DNA of 64,000 nt from JBBRHQ01 sp963738305 (lineage in GTDB: Bacteria > Actinomycetota > Thermoleophilia > Solirubrobacterales > 70-9), in assembly GCA_963738305.1 (NCBI GenBank), contig CAVTVU010000007.1, positions 124,001 through 188,000 on the forward strand. Direction: 5' to 3'. Below the pieces are notes generated by a model. The model had not been told where the DNA came from and searched no databases. It was given only the letters and a program-made list of their open reading frames with translations. The position numbers and the translations under genes are program-made. Within the stretch, counting starts at the first letter, position 1, and each line of letters opens with the position of its first letter. Below, in pieces: positions 55,322 to 64,000 of this stretch.

Positions 55322-56962
55322 ATGGCCGACCTCCTCCTCGGTCCCCTGCTCCGCTACGTCGGTGAGACCGAGGCGACGGTCTGGGTGGAGACCGACTCGC
55401 CGTGCGAGGTCGAGGTGCTCGGCCACCGGGAGCCGACCTTCACCGTGGACGGCCACCACTTCGCCCTCGTCTGCCTGGAAGGGCTCGCACCCGGTGGCGA
55501 GAATCCCTACGAGGTGGCGCTGAACGGCGAGCGCCGCTGGCCGCTGGACTCGGATCTGCCGGCCAGCGCGATCCGGACAGCGGGCGGCCCCGGCCCGATC
55601 GAGGTCTGCTTCGGCTCCTGCCGGGTCGCGTTGCCCCATGAGGAGCCGTACGTCTGCGCGGCGGACAGCCATGCCGACGGCTTCGAGTACGACGCGTTGC
55701 GGGTGCTCGCCCGGGAGCTTGTGCGAGGCTCGCGAGAGCGCTGGCCGCAGGTCCTGATGCTGCTCGGCGATCAGGTCTACGTCGACGAGGGAGCGCCCGC
55801 GACCCGCGAGCGGATCAGGCGGCGGCGCGGAACGGACGAGCCCCCGGGTAACGAGGTCACCGACTTCGAGGAGTACACGTGGCTCTACCACGAGGCCTGG
55901 GGCGATCCGCTGGTCCGCTGGCTCTTCTCGACCGTCTCCACCTCGATGATCTGGGACGACCACGACATCAGCGACGACTGGAACATCTCTTGCTCCTGGC
56001 TGGAGGAGATGAGGCAGAAGCCATGGTGGCATCACCGCGCGGTTGCCGGCATCGTCAGCTACTGGGTCTACCAGCACATCGGGAACCTCTCGCCGCGCGA
56101 GCTTGCCGGGGACGAGCTCTACCAGGGCGTTCGCAACAACGAGCGTGCCAGTGAGGGGCTGCGGCGGTTCGCCATGGCGATCGACACCGAGGCCGAGGGG
56201 GTGCGATGGAGCTTCTACCGCGACATCGGCCGGACCCGGGCGATCTTCATCGACTCCCGTGCCGGCCGGGTCGTGGAGCGGGACCGCCGCGCGATGGTCG
56301 ACGAGGAGGAGTGGAGTTGGATCGACGAACAAGCCAGCGGCGATTTCGAGCACCTGTTGATCGCGACCACCGTTCCCTACCTGCTCTCCCCGGGGTTGCA
56401 CCATCTGGAGGCCTGGAGCGAGCGAGTCTGCGACGGAGCCTGGGGCGACGTCGCCGCGCGGGCCTGCGAGAAGATCAGACGCGCCGTCGACTTCGATCAC
56501 TGGGCATCGTTCGGCGACTCCTTCGCGCGGCTGCGCGAGCTGATCGTCGAGATCGGCAGCGGCGCTCGCGGCGAGCCGCCGAAGTCGATCGTGGTGCTCT
56601 CGGGAGACGTTCACCATGCCTACCTCGCCGAGGTGGGGTTCCCCCCGGACGCCGGGATGCGCAGCGCCGTCTATCAGGCCGTCTGCTCTCCCTATCGCAA
56701 TCCGCTCTCCGAGCGTGAGCGCCAGGTAATCAGGACCGGCTTCTCGCGGCCCTTTACCGCCGCGACGCGGGCTCTGGCCCGCTCGGTCGGGGTCCCCGAT
56801 CCGGGGATCCGCTGGCGGCTGGCGGAAGGCCCCTACTTCGACAACCAAGTGGCCACCCTGACAATCGACGACGGGCATGCCTCGATGGGGCTCGAGAAGA
56901 CCGTGGCCGGGGAGGAGGACGAGCGTCGTCTCGAGCGTGTCTTCCACCACCCGCTCGCCTGA
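55322..56962 (+). CDS. PhoD-family alkaline phosphatase/phosphodiesterase-like protein
   Basis: The 546-residue product has the PhoD metallophosphatase core: CFGSCR at the start of the domain, LLGDQVYVDEG, WDDHDISDDW, and SGDVHHAYLAE with catalytic metal ligands. No signal peptide is evident, so it may act in the cytoplasm, unlike the Tat-exported Bacillus PhoD. I use ATG 55322 rather than the upstream in-frame ATG (55289) because GGTGGGTGGGC precedes it. A 29-base gap separates it from the Rrf2 regulator. Substrates may be phosphodiesters or phospholipids. No frameshift. Confidence 0.88.
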   Translation: MADLLLGPLLRYVGETEATVWVETDSPCEVEVLGHREPTFTVDGHHFALVCLEGLAPGGENPYEVALNGERRWPLDSDLPASAIRTAGGPGPIEVCFGSCRVALPHEEPYVCAADSHADGFEYDALRVLARELVRGSRERWPQVLMLLGDQVYVDEGAPATRERIRRRRGTDEPPGNEVTDFEEYTWLYHEAWGDPLVRWLFSTVSTSMIWDDHDISDDWNISCSWLEEMRQKPWWHHRAVAGIVSYWVYQHIGNLSPRELAGDELYQGVRNNERASEGLRRFAMAIDTEAEGVRWSFYRDIGRTRAIFIDSRAGRVVERDRRAMVDEEEWSWIDEQASGDFEHLLIATTVPYLLSPGLHHLEAWSERVCDGAWGDVAARACEKIRRAVDFDHWASFGDSFARLRELIVEIGSGARGEPPKSIVVLSGDVHHAYLAEVGFPPDAGMRSAVYQAVCSPYRNPLSERERQVIRTGFSRPFTAATRALARSVGVPDPGIRWRLAEGPYFDNQVATLTIDDGHASMGLEKTVAGEEDERRLERVFHHPLA

Positions 56963-56991
56963 CGCTGCGGCTTTCGCGATGATGACGGCCG

Positions 56992-57422
56992 GTGCACATC
57001 ACGGCGAAAGCTGACTACGCGGTGCGCGCGACGGTCGAGCTGGCCGCCGCTCCGCCGGGCCCGATCACCGGAGAGGCCATTTCCAATGCGCAGCAGATCC
57101 CGCTGCCGTTCCTGGAGAAGATCCTCTCCGAGCTGCGACAGGCGGGGCTGGTGCGCAGCCAGCGGGGAGTCGGAGGTGGCTCGGAGCTGGCCAAGCCGGC
57201 CGAGGAGATCACGCTGGGGGAGGTAATCCGCGCCGTCGACGGGCCGCTCGCGAGCGTCCGCTCCGAGCACCCGAGGACCTCAGCTACGCCGGCCACGCGG
57301 CACCCGTGCGCGACGTCTGGCTTGCCCTGCGGGTCAACCTGCGCGCCGTGCTCGACGCGGTCACCCTGGCCGACGTCGTCTCGGGCAAGCTGCCGGCCGA
57401 GGTCACGGCGCTGCTCCAATAA
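56992..57422 (+). CDS. Rrf2-family transcription regulator (one slip near 57270)
   Basis: GTG 56992 starts HITAKADYAVRATVELA, the Rrf2 winged helix, followed by IPLPFLEKILSELRQAGLV and RGVGGGSELAKPAEEITLGEVIRAVDGPL. Near 57270 one base is missing; the other frame continues with EDLSYAGHAAPVRDVWLALRVNLRAVLDAVTLADVV to TAA at 57420-57422. The corrected length is about 144 residues. The three-cysteine Fe-S site of IscR/NsrR is absent, as in other actinobacterial members, so it probably senses something else. It is close to the phoD gene and may be co-transcribed with it. Confidence 0.85.
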
Positions 57423-57602
57423 CTCGAGGGTGGTGGGAGGGCGAGCCGCCACCGGCAAGGAGCGCCCCGCCCCGACACCCCTTCAGACGGCGGCCACTAA
57501 ATCCGGCTTGCCGTTGAAAACCTTTGCCGGCTGATACCGTCTCGCAGACAGGGAAGGACCGGGGCGCGCAGGCGCTGGGACGACCATCGGAGGCACCAGG
57601 GA

Positions 57603-60083
57603 ATGAGAGGAAGCTCGCGGTTTGTGTTCGTCGCGGTCGCGCTCTGCGCGCTGGCCTGGAGCGCGCCTACAGCGCTCGCCGCCAAGCCGCGGGTGAAGGT
57701 CTTGAGCGACGGACAGGCGGCGATCCTCTCCTCGGGCGCGATCAAGGCGAAGGTTTCGGTCTCAACGCGGCGCGGCCACCCGGTGGCGGTCGCGGTGAAG
57801 GGCAGCTCTGCGACCTTCGACCAGCCCCGCTTCGCCTCGCTGACCAAGACACGAACCCTGCGCTTTCACCACACCGGCTCAAAGACGGTGAAGCTGGCCC
57901 TGAGCGCAGCGGGCAAACGCCGGATCGACAGCTGCGCCTCCCGCACCCTGCGAGTCCGTGCCGGCGCCGGCAGAGACTCGGCGAGCCTCGTGCGCCAGAC
58001 CCCTTCCTGCAGGCCGAAGCCGGTCGACCTCTCGGCGGCCTCGGAGTGCGACTTCATCGGCCAGCAGGCGGGCTCGCTCTGCATGCTGCCCTTCCCCGAC
58101 GACTTCTACACGGTCAAGGACACGAGCTCCAACACCGGCCGACGGATCGCCTTCCAGACGGATGCGATGCCGGCCAACTCCTCCGACGTGCACATCGACG
58201 CCGGTCCCTATCGCCGCAACGACGGGTTCAGCCCCGGCCAGGCGATCGTCCTGCGCGTGCCGGGGCTGGACACCCCGCAGGCGCTGGCGAGCACGAACGC
58301 CGTCCCGATCAACCACCAGGGCCGCTACACGGACAAGAACACCCCCGTCGTCGTGATCGACGCCCAGACCGGCAAACGCTGGCCGATCTGGGTCGAGATC
58401 GATTCCAACGCGGCCAGCCCCGATGACACCGCGCTCCTGATCCACCCGGCGAAGAACTTCAACGCCAAGCACCGCTACGTCGTCGCGCTGCGGAACCTGA
58501 AGGACAGCTCGGGCAAGACGATTGCTGCCCCCGAGGGCTTCCGCTACTACCGCGACAAGCTCCCCTCCGGCAAGGCGGCGATCAACAAGCAGCGCAATCG
58601 CTTCGAGCGCGTCTTCAAGGACCTGCGCTCGGCCGGGATCGATCGGTCCAACCTCTACTTGGCCTGGGACTTCACGGTCGGCTCCGACCAGCAGATCGCC
58701 TCCCGCATGCTCGACATCCGCAACGATGCCTTCGCCCAGCTTGGGGATACCGACCTCTCCGACGGCGTGGTCACCGGCACCGCGCCCTCCTTCGACGTCA
58801 CCGGGGTCGACCTCAATCCGGATTCCGATATCGCCCGCAGGGTGACCGGGACGTTCACCGTGCCCTGCTACATGACCTCGGTCGGCGGGGTACCGTGCGC
58901 CCCGGGCAGCGTCTACAACATGGGCTCCGGCGGCAAGCCGGCCCAGAATGGCACCTGGACGGCGAACTTCATCTGCATCGTCCCGCACTCGATCGTCGAC
59001 GACTCCGGGCACTCGCCGGGGCGGCCGGTCGTCTACGGGCACGGCCTGCTCGGAGACGCCGGCGAGGTCAACTCCGACGCCCAGCGCGGCCTCTCCCAGG
59101 AGCACAAGATGATGCACTGCGCCACCGACGAGATCGGCTTCTCCGAGAACGACATCGGATCGGCAGCCATTGCACTCTCGAACATGAGCAAGTTCCCGAC
59201 CCTCGCCGAGCGCACCCAGCAGGGCCTGCTGAACGAGCTCTACCTCGGGCGGTTGATGGACAACCCAGCCGGGTTCGCCTCGGCCAAGGCCTTCCACGAG
59301 GACCAGACCGATGCCGACGAGCACCCCAACGACACGATCAGCCCGACCGACGACAGCAACCCGTCGGTGATCGACACCAACAAGCTCTACTACAACGGCA
59401 ACAGCCAGGGCGGGATCCTGGGCGGCGCCTTCACGGCGATCTCCCCCGACGCGACACGGACCTCGCTCGGAGTGTCGGGGATGAACTACTCGGTGCTGCT
59501 CAACCGCTCCAGCGACTTCGGCACTTATGAAGCCGTCTTCAATCCGGCATACCCGAGCAAGCTGAAGCAGGCGCTGGTCCTCTCGATGGTGCAGATCCTC
59601 TGGGACTCGGGTGAGGCCAACGGCTACGCGCGCCGGATGACGACAAACCCGCTGCCGAACACGCCGCAGCACCGGGTGCTGATGGACATCGCCTTCGGCG
59701 ATCATCAGGTGACGACCTGGCAGGCCGACGTCGAAGCGCGGACGATCGGCGCCAAGGCACACGATCCGGTCGTATACGACGGGCGCTGGCCGGGCGTCGA
59801 CCCGCTGTTCGGGATTCCGCGGATCGCCTCCTACCCCTACAGCGGCTCGGCAATCGTCTACTGGGACTCCGGCCCGCTCTCCTCGCCGGGCCCCGGGAAC
59901 ACGGATCCGCCGCCGCTCACCAACACGCCGAACGGAAGTGGAGACGACCCGCACGAGCGGCCGCGGCGAGCGCCGGGCGAGAAGCAGATGGTCTCCGACT
60001 TCCTCCAGCCGGACGCCCAGAGCCACATCACCGACACCTGCGACGGCGGGCCCTGCTACGCGGGAACCTTCACCGGCCCCTGA
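57603..60083 (+). CDS. Large secreted alpha/beta-hydrolase-like protein (lipase-type)
   Basis: The 826-residue protein has a Sec signal peptide (FVFVAVALCALAWSAPTALA). A beta-rich N-terminal domain (to about residue 130) resembles an Ig-like fold. From about 145 to 300 is a CDFIGQQAGSLCMLPFPDDFYT region like the N-terminal domain of bacterial virulence-type lipases. The hydrolase has an oxyanion VVYGHGLLGDAGE, nucleophile elbow YYNGNSQGGILGG (Ser in GNSQG) and a later MDIAFGDHQVTTW His. The C-terminal linker is Pro/Gly-rich. GGAGG lies 13 bases upstream of ATG 57603. It likely hydrolyses an extracellular ester or lipid; no co-regulated genes are adjacent. Confidence 0.78.
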   Translation: MRGSSRFVFVAVALCALAWSAPTALAAKPRVKVLSDGQAAILSSGAIKAKVSVSTRRGHPVAVAVKGSSATFDQPRFASLTKTRTLRFHHTGSKTVKLALSAAGKRRIDSCASRTLRVRAGAGRDSASLVRQTPSCRPKPVDLSAASECDFIGQQAGSLCMLPFPDDFYTVKDTSSNTGRRIAFQTDAMPANSSDVHIDAGPYRRNDGFSPGQAIVLRVPGLDTPQALASTNAVPINHQGRYTDKNTPVVVIDAQTGKRWPIWVEIDSNAASPDDTALLIHPAKNFNAKHRYVVALRNLKDSSGKTIAAPEGFRYYRDKLPSGKAAINKQRNRFERVFKDLRSAGIDRSNLYLAWDFTVGSDQQIASRMLDIRNDAFAQLGDTDLSDGVVTGTAPSFDVTGVDLNPDSDIARRVTGTFTVPCYMTSVGGVPCAPGSVYNMGSGGKPAQNGTWTANFICIVPHSIVDDSGHSPGRPVVYGHGLLGDAGEVNSDAQRGLSQEHKMMHCATDEIGFSENDIGSAAIALSNMSKFPTLAERTQQGLLNELYLGRLMDNPAGFASAKAFHEDQTDADEHPNDTISPTDDSNPSVIDTNKLYYNGNSQGGILGGAFTAISPDATRTSLGVSGMNYSVLLNRSSDFGTYEAVFNPAYPSKLKQALVLSMVQILWDSGEANGYARRMTTNPLPNTPQHRVLMDIAFGDHQVTTWQADVEARTIGAKAHDPVVYDGRWPGVDPLFGIPRIASYPYSGSAIVYWDSGPLSSPGPGNTDPPPLTNTPNGSGDDPHERPRRAPGEKQMVSDFLQPDAQSHITDTCDGGPCYAGTFTGP

Positions 60084-60108
60084 GCGCCGCTGCCGAAACG
60101 TCAATAAG

Positions 60109-60123
60109 ACACCCTATTGGTGT
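60109..60123 (-). terminator. Weak hairpin between convergent genes
   Basis: ACACC (60109-60113) pairs with GGTGT (60119-60123) over CTATT. On the minus strand it is followed by CTTATT, so it may stop transcription of the phosphoesterase gene that ends at 60154. The stem is short. Confidence 0.35.
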
Positions 60124-60153
60124 TCGAAATACGTCTCGCGAGCGGGGCCCGGG

Positions 60154-61308
60154 CTAGCCGACCTCGCTCGAGGCCAGCGCGGCGAGGCGGAAATGACCGA
60201 CCGCGTGTCCGGCGATCCTCGCCAGCTCCTCCGCCGGGCGGTCGGCTAGCAGCGACACGCGGCGCGGCGGGTCATTGCCCTCGAGCCAGGTGACCGTTCC
60301 GGGCCAGTAGGGGCCGGGCTTCGAGTCCGGCCGGTGGAAGGCCGAGGCGAAGATCCAGTTGCCCGTGTTGTGGAGGTTACCGCCGCCGTGGAGGGGCCAA
60401 GCCGGCTCCCCCTGGCGGGGCCCGGCCCGATGGCTGTGGCCGACGATCACGTGCTCTGCCTCGATTCGCAGCCGCCGCACCGCCTCGGTCTGCCCGGCGA
60501 TCCCGGCGCTGGCGATCGCCGCTGCCGATAGGTCAGGCTCGAAATCCGTCCTCAGCAGCCGGTTGAGCGTCCAGGTCGCCGCCGGCAACGCTCCCTGCGA
60601 CAGGACCGCCGCCGCGATCTGGCGCCTGCGCGAGTGGTCGTTGCCTCCGAACAGCCACTTCCAGGCCCGCTCCTCGGGCCCGGCCGAGCCTCCTGACACG
60701 CGCGGCTCCCCGGACTGGGCCAGGCCGAAGGCGAGCCCGTAGAGCGGCCGCAGCAGTCGCTCGTAGTCCTCGGGCCCGGCCGGGTCGGGGAGGGGTCGCG
60801 TCACCCTGGCGACCGCCGCGCTGCCGATGCACTCGCCGCGGGGCAGGGTGAGATGGCAGTCCATGTAGTGCCCGTGCATCGCGAAGACGTCCTCCCGCAG
60901 CCAGGCCCCGGGGTATGACAACTCCAGCTCGGCCCGTCCGAGCCAGCCGGCGATCCGTTCGGTCGGCCCCGGTTGCGGTGTGTAGCGAGTCTCGAGCCCG
61001 AGTGGCTCGCCGCCGCCGGCGGGGCAAAGGTCGAGCAGGGGGTCGGCGAGCCGGTGGTCGTGGTTCCCCGCCAGCATCAGGATCTGGGCCGAGCCGAGCG
61101 CCTCGCCCAGCTCCTCGAAGAACGGGCGGGCCGTCTCCAGCGCCGCGCCCATCGGCAGGTCCCGCATCTCGATCGTGTCGCCGAGGAGCACCACGCACTC
61201 GGCGCCGCCGATCTCCTCGAGCAGGACCTGCCGGATCGATCGATCGCGTAGCACGTCCTCGCGCGAGCTGCTGCCGAGGTGAAGGTCGGAGACGATTGCC
61301 GTTCGCAT
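60154..61308 (-). CDS. Calcineurin-like metallophosphoesterase
   Basis: The 384-residue product starts MRTAIVSDLHLGSSS and has the complete metallophosphoesterase pattern: SDLHLG (Asp, His), VVLLGDTIEM (Asp), LAGNHDHR (Asn, His) and VIVGHSHRAG (His). The HYMDCH segment and the C-terminal half contain no recognisable extra domain. It could hydrolyse UDP-diacylglucosamine-like or phosphodiester substrates; the specific one is unknown. The chosen ATG has TAGCGT 8 bases upstream. It is divergent from the acetone carboxylase beta-like gene with 46 bases between them, and the two may be coregulated. Confidence 0.85.
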   Translation of the reverse strand: MRTAIVSDLHLGSSSREDVLRDRSIRQVLLEEIGGAECVVLLGDTIEMRDLPMGAALETARPFFEELGEALGSAQILMLAGNHDHRLADPLLDLCPAGGGEPLGLETRYTPQPGPTERIAGWLGRAELELSYPGAWLREDVFAMHGHYMDCHLTLPRGECIGSAAVARVTRPLPDPAGPEDYERLLRPLYGLAFGLAQSGEPRVSGGSAGPEERAWKWLFGGNDHSRRRQIAAAVLSQGALPAATWTLNRLLRTDFEPDLSAAAIASAGIAGQTEAVRRLRIEAEHVIVGHSHRAGPRQGEPAWPLHGGGNLHNTGNWIFASAFHRPDSKPGPYWPGTVTWLEGNDPPRRVSLLADRPAEELARIAGHAVGHFRLAALASSEVG

Positions 61309-61316
61309 CGGACCCA

Positions 61317-61345
61317 ACGCTATGCCTTCGGGCCCGGGATAGACT
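61317..61345. promoter_or_regulatory. Divergent -10 boxes of the phosphoesterase and AcxA-like genes
   Basis: On the minus strand TAGCGT (61322-61317) ends 8 bases before the ATG at 61308. On the plus strand TAGACT (61340-61345) ends 9 bases before the ATG at 61355. Neither start has a Shine-Dalgarno sequence. Both genes are probably transcribed leaderlessly from this 46-base gap. Confidence 0.45.
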
Positions 61346-61354
61346 CGCGGCGCG

Positions 61355-63529
61355 ATGGCCGCCCAGTCCAGCGAGAGCCGTGATCCGCGGGTGCTCGCGA
61401 TCGACGCCGGCGGCACGATGACCGACACGTTCATCGTCGACGAGGCCGGTCGCTTCGTCGTCGGCAAGGCGCAGACGACGCCCGAGGACGAGTCGATCGG
61501 CTTCATGCGCTCCTCCGAGGATGCACTGGAGCAGTGGGATTCCTCCCCGCGGCAAGCCTTCCCGGGAATCGTCTCGGGGATCTTCAGCGGCACCGCGATG
61601 CTCAACCGGCTGCTCTCACGCCAGGGTCTCGAGATCGGCGCCATCGTCAGTGCCGGGCAGGAGGACTACCTGCGCATCGAACGCGGGATCCAGACCTACC
61701 TCGGCTACTCCTACTCGGACCGCCTCCATCTCGCCACCCATTTCCACAACGAGCCGCTGGTGCCGCGGGAGCGGATGAAGGGCGTGCGCGGCCGCATAGA
61801 CGTCCTCGGCGTCGAGGTCCTGCCGCTGCGCGAGGAGGACGCCCGCCTTGCCGCCGCCGAGCTGCTCGACGCCGGGGTCGAGGGCATCTGCATATCGCTT
61901 TTGTTCAGCTATCGCAACGCCGAACACGAGCTGCGGGTGGCCGAGATCGTCGAGGATGAGAAGTCGAGGCGGGGGCTCGACGGGGAGGTGCCGATCTTCG
62001 TCTCCTCGCAGCTCTATCCGATGCGCCGCGACCTGCCGCGGCTCAACTCGACCCTGATCGAGGCATACGCCGCCGAGCCCTCGCGGGGCACCCTCCAGGC
62101 GGTGCGCGAGCAGACCAAGCAGGCCGGCGCCGGCTTCGAGCTGCGCGTCATGGCCTCGCACGGGGGAACGATCTCGATCGAGGCCAGGGAGCTGGCGCGG
62201 ACGCTGGTCTCCGGCCCGATCGGTGGCGTGGTCGGCGGCAGCCAGCTCGCGCGGGTGATGGACCTCCCCAATGTGCTGTGCACCGACATCGGCGGCACCT
62301 CGTTCGACATCGCCCTGATCACCGACGGTCGCTTCGAGATCACTCAGACGCCGGACGTCGCCCGCTTCCTGCTGGCGATGCCGCTGGTCAAGATCGACTC
62401 GATAGGCGCCGGCACGGGGTCCTTCGTGCGGGTCAACCCGAACTCGAACCGGCCCGAGCTCGGCCCCGATTCGGCCGGCTCGCGGATTGGTGTCTGCTGG
62501 CCGGAGGGGGAGCTGGACACCGTCTCGGTGACGGATCTCGACCTGGTGCTCGGCCGGGTCAACCCCGAGTACTTCCTCGGCGGCGACGTCGAGCTCGATC
62601 CCGAGCGGGCCTGCGCAGAGGTGGAGAGACAGGTCGCCGTGCCCCTGGGCCTCGAGGTCGAGCAGGCGGCAGCCGGGGTGATCGAGCTGTTCGAGCAGAC
62701 GCTGAAGAACGAGGCGGTGGGGCGGATCCTCGGCAAGGGCTACTCCCCGGCCGACTACGCGCTGCTCTGCTACGGCGGTGGCGGCCCCCTGCACGTCGCC
62801 GGCTACACCGAGGGAGTCCCCTACCGTGATGTCCTCGTGCCGGCCTGGGCGGCGGGGTTCAGCGCCTACGGTTGCGCCTGCGCCCCGTTCGAGTACCGCT
62901 ACGACCAGACGATCGACATGCCGATCGCCCCCGGCCAGGACGAGCTTGAGAAGGCCGGCGTGGGGATGATGATCTCCGGCTACTGGCAGGGCCTGGAGGA
63001 GCGAGTGGCCGAGGAGTTCGCCAAGTCCGGGATCGGCTCGCCGCAAATTGCCTTCACCCACGCCGTGCGGATGCAGTACTACGGACAGCTGAATGACATC
63101 GAGATCGTCTCGCCCCACGACACGATCGAGGAGGCGAGCGAGGTGGACGACCTGATCGATGTCTTCGAGGACGCCTACGGGAAGGTCTTCGCCCGCTCGG
63201 CCCGCTCGCCCGAGCTCGGCTACCTGGTCACCCACGCGATCGTGCTCGGGTCGGTCGAGGTCGAGAGGCCCGCGCTCCCCGACGACAGTCTGTCGGCCGG
63301 TGCGCCGCCGACCAAGGCGACCCGTCGGGTCTGGTGGCAGCGCCCGGGTTCCTCGGAGGCGGCGCCGGCGACCTCCGACGTCTACGAGCTCTCCGACGTC
63401 CTCGCCGGCCACGAGATCGAGGGGCCGGCGATCGTCGAGTCCGTCGCGACCACCTTCGCGGTCCCGCCGGGCCGCACGGCGCGGCTCGACCCCCACCAGA
63501 TCTTCCACCTCAGCGCCTCCACAGGCTGA
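61355..63529 (+). CDS. Acetone carboxylase beta-subunit-like protein (hydantoinase A family)
   Basis: The 724-residue product opens VLAIDAGGTMTDTFIVDEAGRFVVGKAQTTP, the ATPase motif of the hydantoinase/oxoprolinase family and closest to AcxA. GTAMLNRLLSRQGLEIG, MASHGGTISIEARELARTLVSGP, TDIGGTSFDIALITDG and LLCYGGGGPLHVAGY confirm the fold. Length matches AcxA. Acetone carboxylase needs AcxB and AcxC for acetone plus CO2 to acetoacetate; neither is present in the window, with only a small ORF and an alpha/beta hydrolase downstream. It may therefore be an orphan, or act on another carbonyl or lactam substrate. No frameshift. Confidence 0.88.
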   Translation: MAAQSSESRDPRVLAIDAGGTMTDTFIVDEAGRFVVGKAQTTPEDESIGFMRSSEDALEQWDSSPRQAFPGIVSGIFSGTAMLNRLLSRQGLEIGAIVSAGQEDYLRIERGIQTYLGYSYSDRLHLATHFHNEPLVPRERMKGVRGRIDVLGVEVLPLREEDARLAAAELLDAGVEGICISLLFSYRNAEHELRVAEIVEDEKSRRGLDGEVPIFVSSQLYPMRRDLPRLNSTLIEAYAAEPSRGTLQAVREQTKQAGAGFELRVMASHGGTISIEARELARTLVSGPIGGVVGGSQLARVMDLPNVLCTDIGGTSFDIALITDGRFEITQTPDVARFLLAMPLVKIDSIGAGTGSFVRVNPNSNRPELGPDSAGSRIGVCWPEGELDTVSVTDLDLVLGRVNPEYFLGGDVELDPERACAEVERQVAVPLGLEVEQAAAGVIELFEQTLKNEAVGRILGKGYSPADYALLCYGGGGPLHVAGYTEGVPYRDVLVPAWAAGFSAYGCACAPFEYRYDQTIDMPIAPGQDELEKAGVGMMISGYWQGLEERVAEEFAKSGIGSPQIAFTHAVRMQYYGQLNDIEIVSPHDTIEEASEVDDLIDVFEDAYGKVFARSARSPELGYLVTHAIVLGSVEVERPALPDDSLSAGAPPTKATRRVWWQRPGSSEAAPATSDVYELSDVLAGHEIEGPAIVESVATTFAVPPGRTARLDPHQIFHLSASTG

Positions 63530-63684
63530 GCCTCGAATAGGCACCCCGGTCGCGGCGCTCTCCCTGGGTGTTGGCGGGTTCACCCCCCGGGCGGCGCCGG
63601 TTCATCCCTGCGGCCTCTTCCCGGAACCCGCGGACGAGCCGAGACTCGGGACATGGAAGTTGGACCACTACAGAGGAGAGGCCG

Positions 63685-63846
63685 ATGACCCGCTTCGTGA
63701 TCGCCGCAATCGAGACCGACCACCTGACCCGCAACGCCGCTGGCGGTGGAAGAGGCCACAGGCGGACCTGGGTCGTGTGGGAGCGCGACGTCAGCGCCCC
63801 CAGGCCGCGCCCGACGCCGGTAACCGCCCCCGGGCGCCCCGTCTGA
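63685..63846 (+). CDS. Small Arg/Pro-rich protein (53 aa), unknown
   Basis: An ATG at 63685, 3 bases after GAGGAGAGG (a strong ribosome site), opens a 53-residue frame that begins MTRFVIAAIETDHLTRN and ends in a Pro/Arg-rich tail APRPRPTPVTAPGRPV. The first half could form a strand-helix unit; nothing is recognised. It lies 155 bases after the AcxA-like gene in a gap otherwise devoid of genes. The ribosome site is the main support. Confidence 0.45.
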   Translation: MTRFVIAAIETDHLTRNAAGGGRGHRRTWVVWERDVSAPRPRPTPVTAPGRPV

Positions 63847-63859
63847 GAACCCGCGCCGG

Positions 63860-63865
63860 TAGAGT
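63860..63865 (+). promoter_or_regulatory. Candidate -10 box (TAGAGT) of the terminal hydrolase gene
   Basis: TAGAGT ends 7 bases before the GTG at 63873, with no Shine-Dalgarno sequence. It fits the leaderless pattern seen across the window. Confidence 0.4.
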
Positions 63866-63872
63866 CCACCGG

Positions 63873-64000
63873 GTGGGCGGATCGGTCGCACCGCGGAGCG
63901 CCGAGGAGATGCTGGAGGCGCTTGACCGGCGCGAGCGCCGCGCCGCCGTCAACGGGATCGAGATCGCCTACGACCAGCTCGGCGACGGCGACGGGGAGCC
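63873..64000 (+). CDS. Alpha/beta hydrolase family protein, N-terminal part (runs off window)
   Basis: From GTG 63873 the frame reads VGGSVAPRSAEEMLEALDRRERRAAVNGIEIAYDQLGDGDGEP and continues past the edge. The VNGIEIAYDQLG strand pair is the typical N-terminus of alpha/beta hydrolases of the epoxide hydrolase or proline iminopeptidase type. The catalytic triad lies beyond the window, so the fold call rests on about 20 residues and the start is inferred from the -10 box. Confidence 0.55.
   Translation, partial: MGGSVAPRSAEEMLEALDRRERRAAVNGIEIAYDQLGDGDGE

Overview
The window is a GC-rich (about 70% by eye) bacterial chromosome segment with GTG/TTG starts, many ATGA/GTGA stop-start overlaps and coding sequence on nearly every base. 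Gene content (group 3b [NiFe]-hydrogenase, SCO4226-like DUF4242 protein, wax-ester synthase, GntR-controlled gamma-glutamyl-amine catabolism, HutF-type histidine degradation, F420-type oxidoreductase fragment, TANNNT promoters abutting start codons) suggests a soil-type actinobacterium, perhaps Thermoleophilia/Solirubrobacterales. That placement is inference, not a database result. Many conserved genes carry isolated single-base indels that break the frame while both flanks stay conserved. I treat most as sequence-quality problems and report each such gene as one locus.

Layout. 0-19.6 kb is mixed housekeeping and envelope content: an acyltransferase, several secreted or lipoprotein-like proteins of unknown role, a membrane-anchored class III nucleotide cyclase, an ABC-2 drug-type exporter, an acyl-CoA synthetase, a GGDEF+HD-GYP c-di-GMP enzyme and a CPA2 cation/proton antiporter. 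20.1-26.6 kb is a histidine utilisation locus, hutH-hutU-(peptide deformylase-like gene)-hutF-hutI. It follows the formimidoylglutamate deiminase route, and a deformylase-fold gene sits where an N-formylglutamate deformylase is needed. 27.0-29.3 kb holds a wax-ester synthase/DGAT and a double-domain universal stress protein.

29.4-39.0 kb is one continuous ten-gene operon: group 3b NAD(P)-linked [NiFe]-hydrogenase (beta, a stand-alone cyclic-nucleotide-binding protein, gamma, delta, alpha), its maturation protease, a 2-oxoacid:ferredoxin oxidoreductase (gamma, alpha, beta) and a GltD-like flavoprotein with a C-terminal two-cluster ferredoxin module. The layout suggests H2/NAD(P)H exchange wired to 2-oxoacid oxidation or reductive carboxylation. 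It ends at a strong hairpin facing a convergent type III glutamine synthetase.

41.6-51.8 kb holds zwf and then a Puu-like amine catabolic cluster: GntR/FCD regulator, flavin amine oxidase, APC permease with a candidate operator, GS-like gamma-glutamyl-amine synthetase, gamma-glutamyl-GABA hydrolase-like amidotransferase, aldehyde dehydrogenase, SDR and a second amidotransferase. 51.8-64 kb has an AAA ATPase behind an AT-rich nested palindrome, a PLP-dependent deaminase-like gene, a c-di-AMP (ydaO-type) riboswitch ahead of an M23 peptidase, a PhoD phosphatase, an Rrf2 regulator, a large secreted hydrolase, a calcineurin-like phosphoesterase, an orphan acetone carboxylase beta-like protein and the start of an alpha/beta hydrolase. 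I saw no tRNA, rRNA, CRISPR array, insertion sequence or phage gene.
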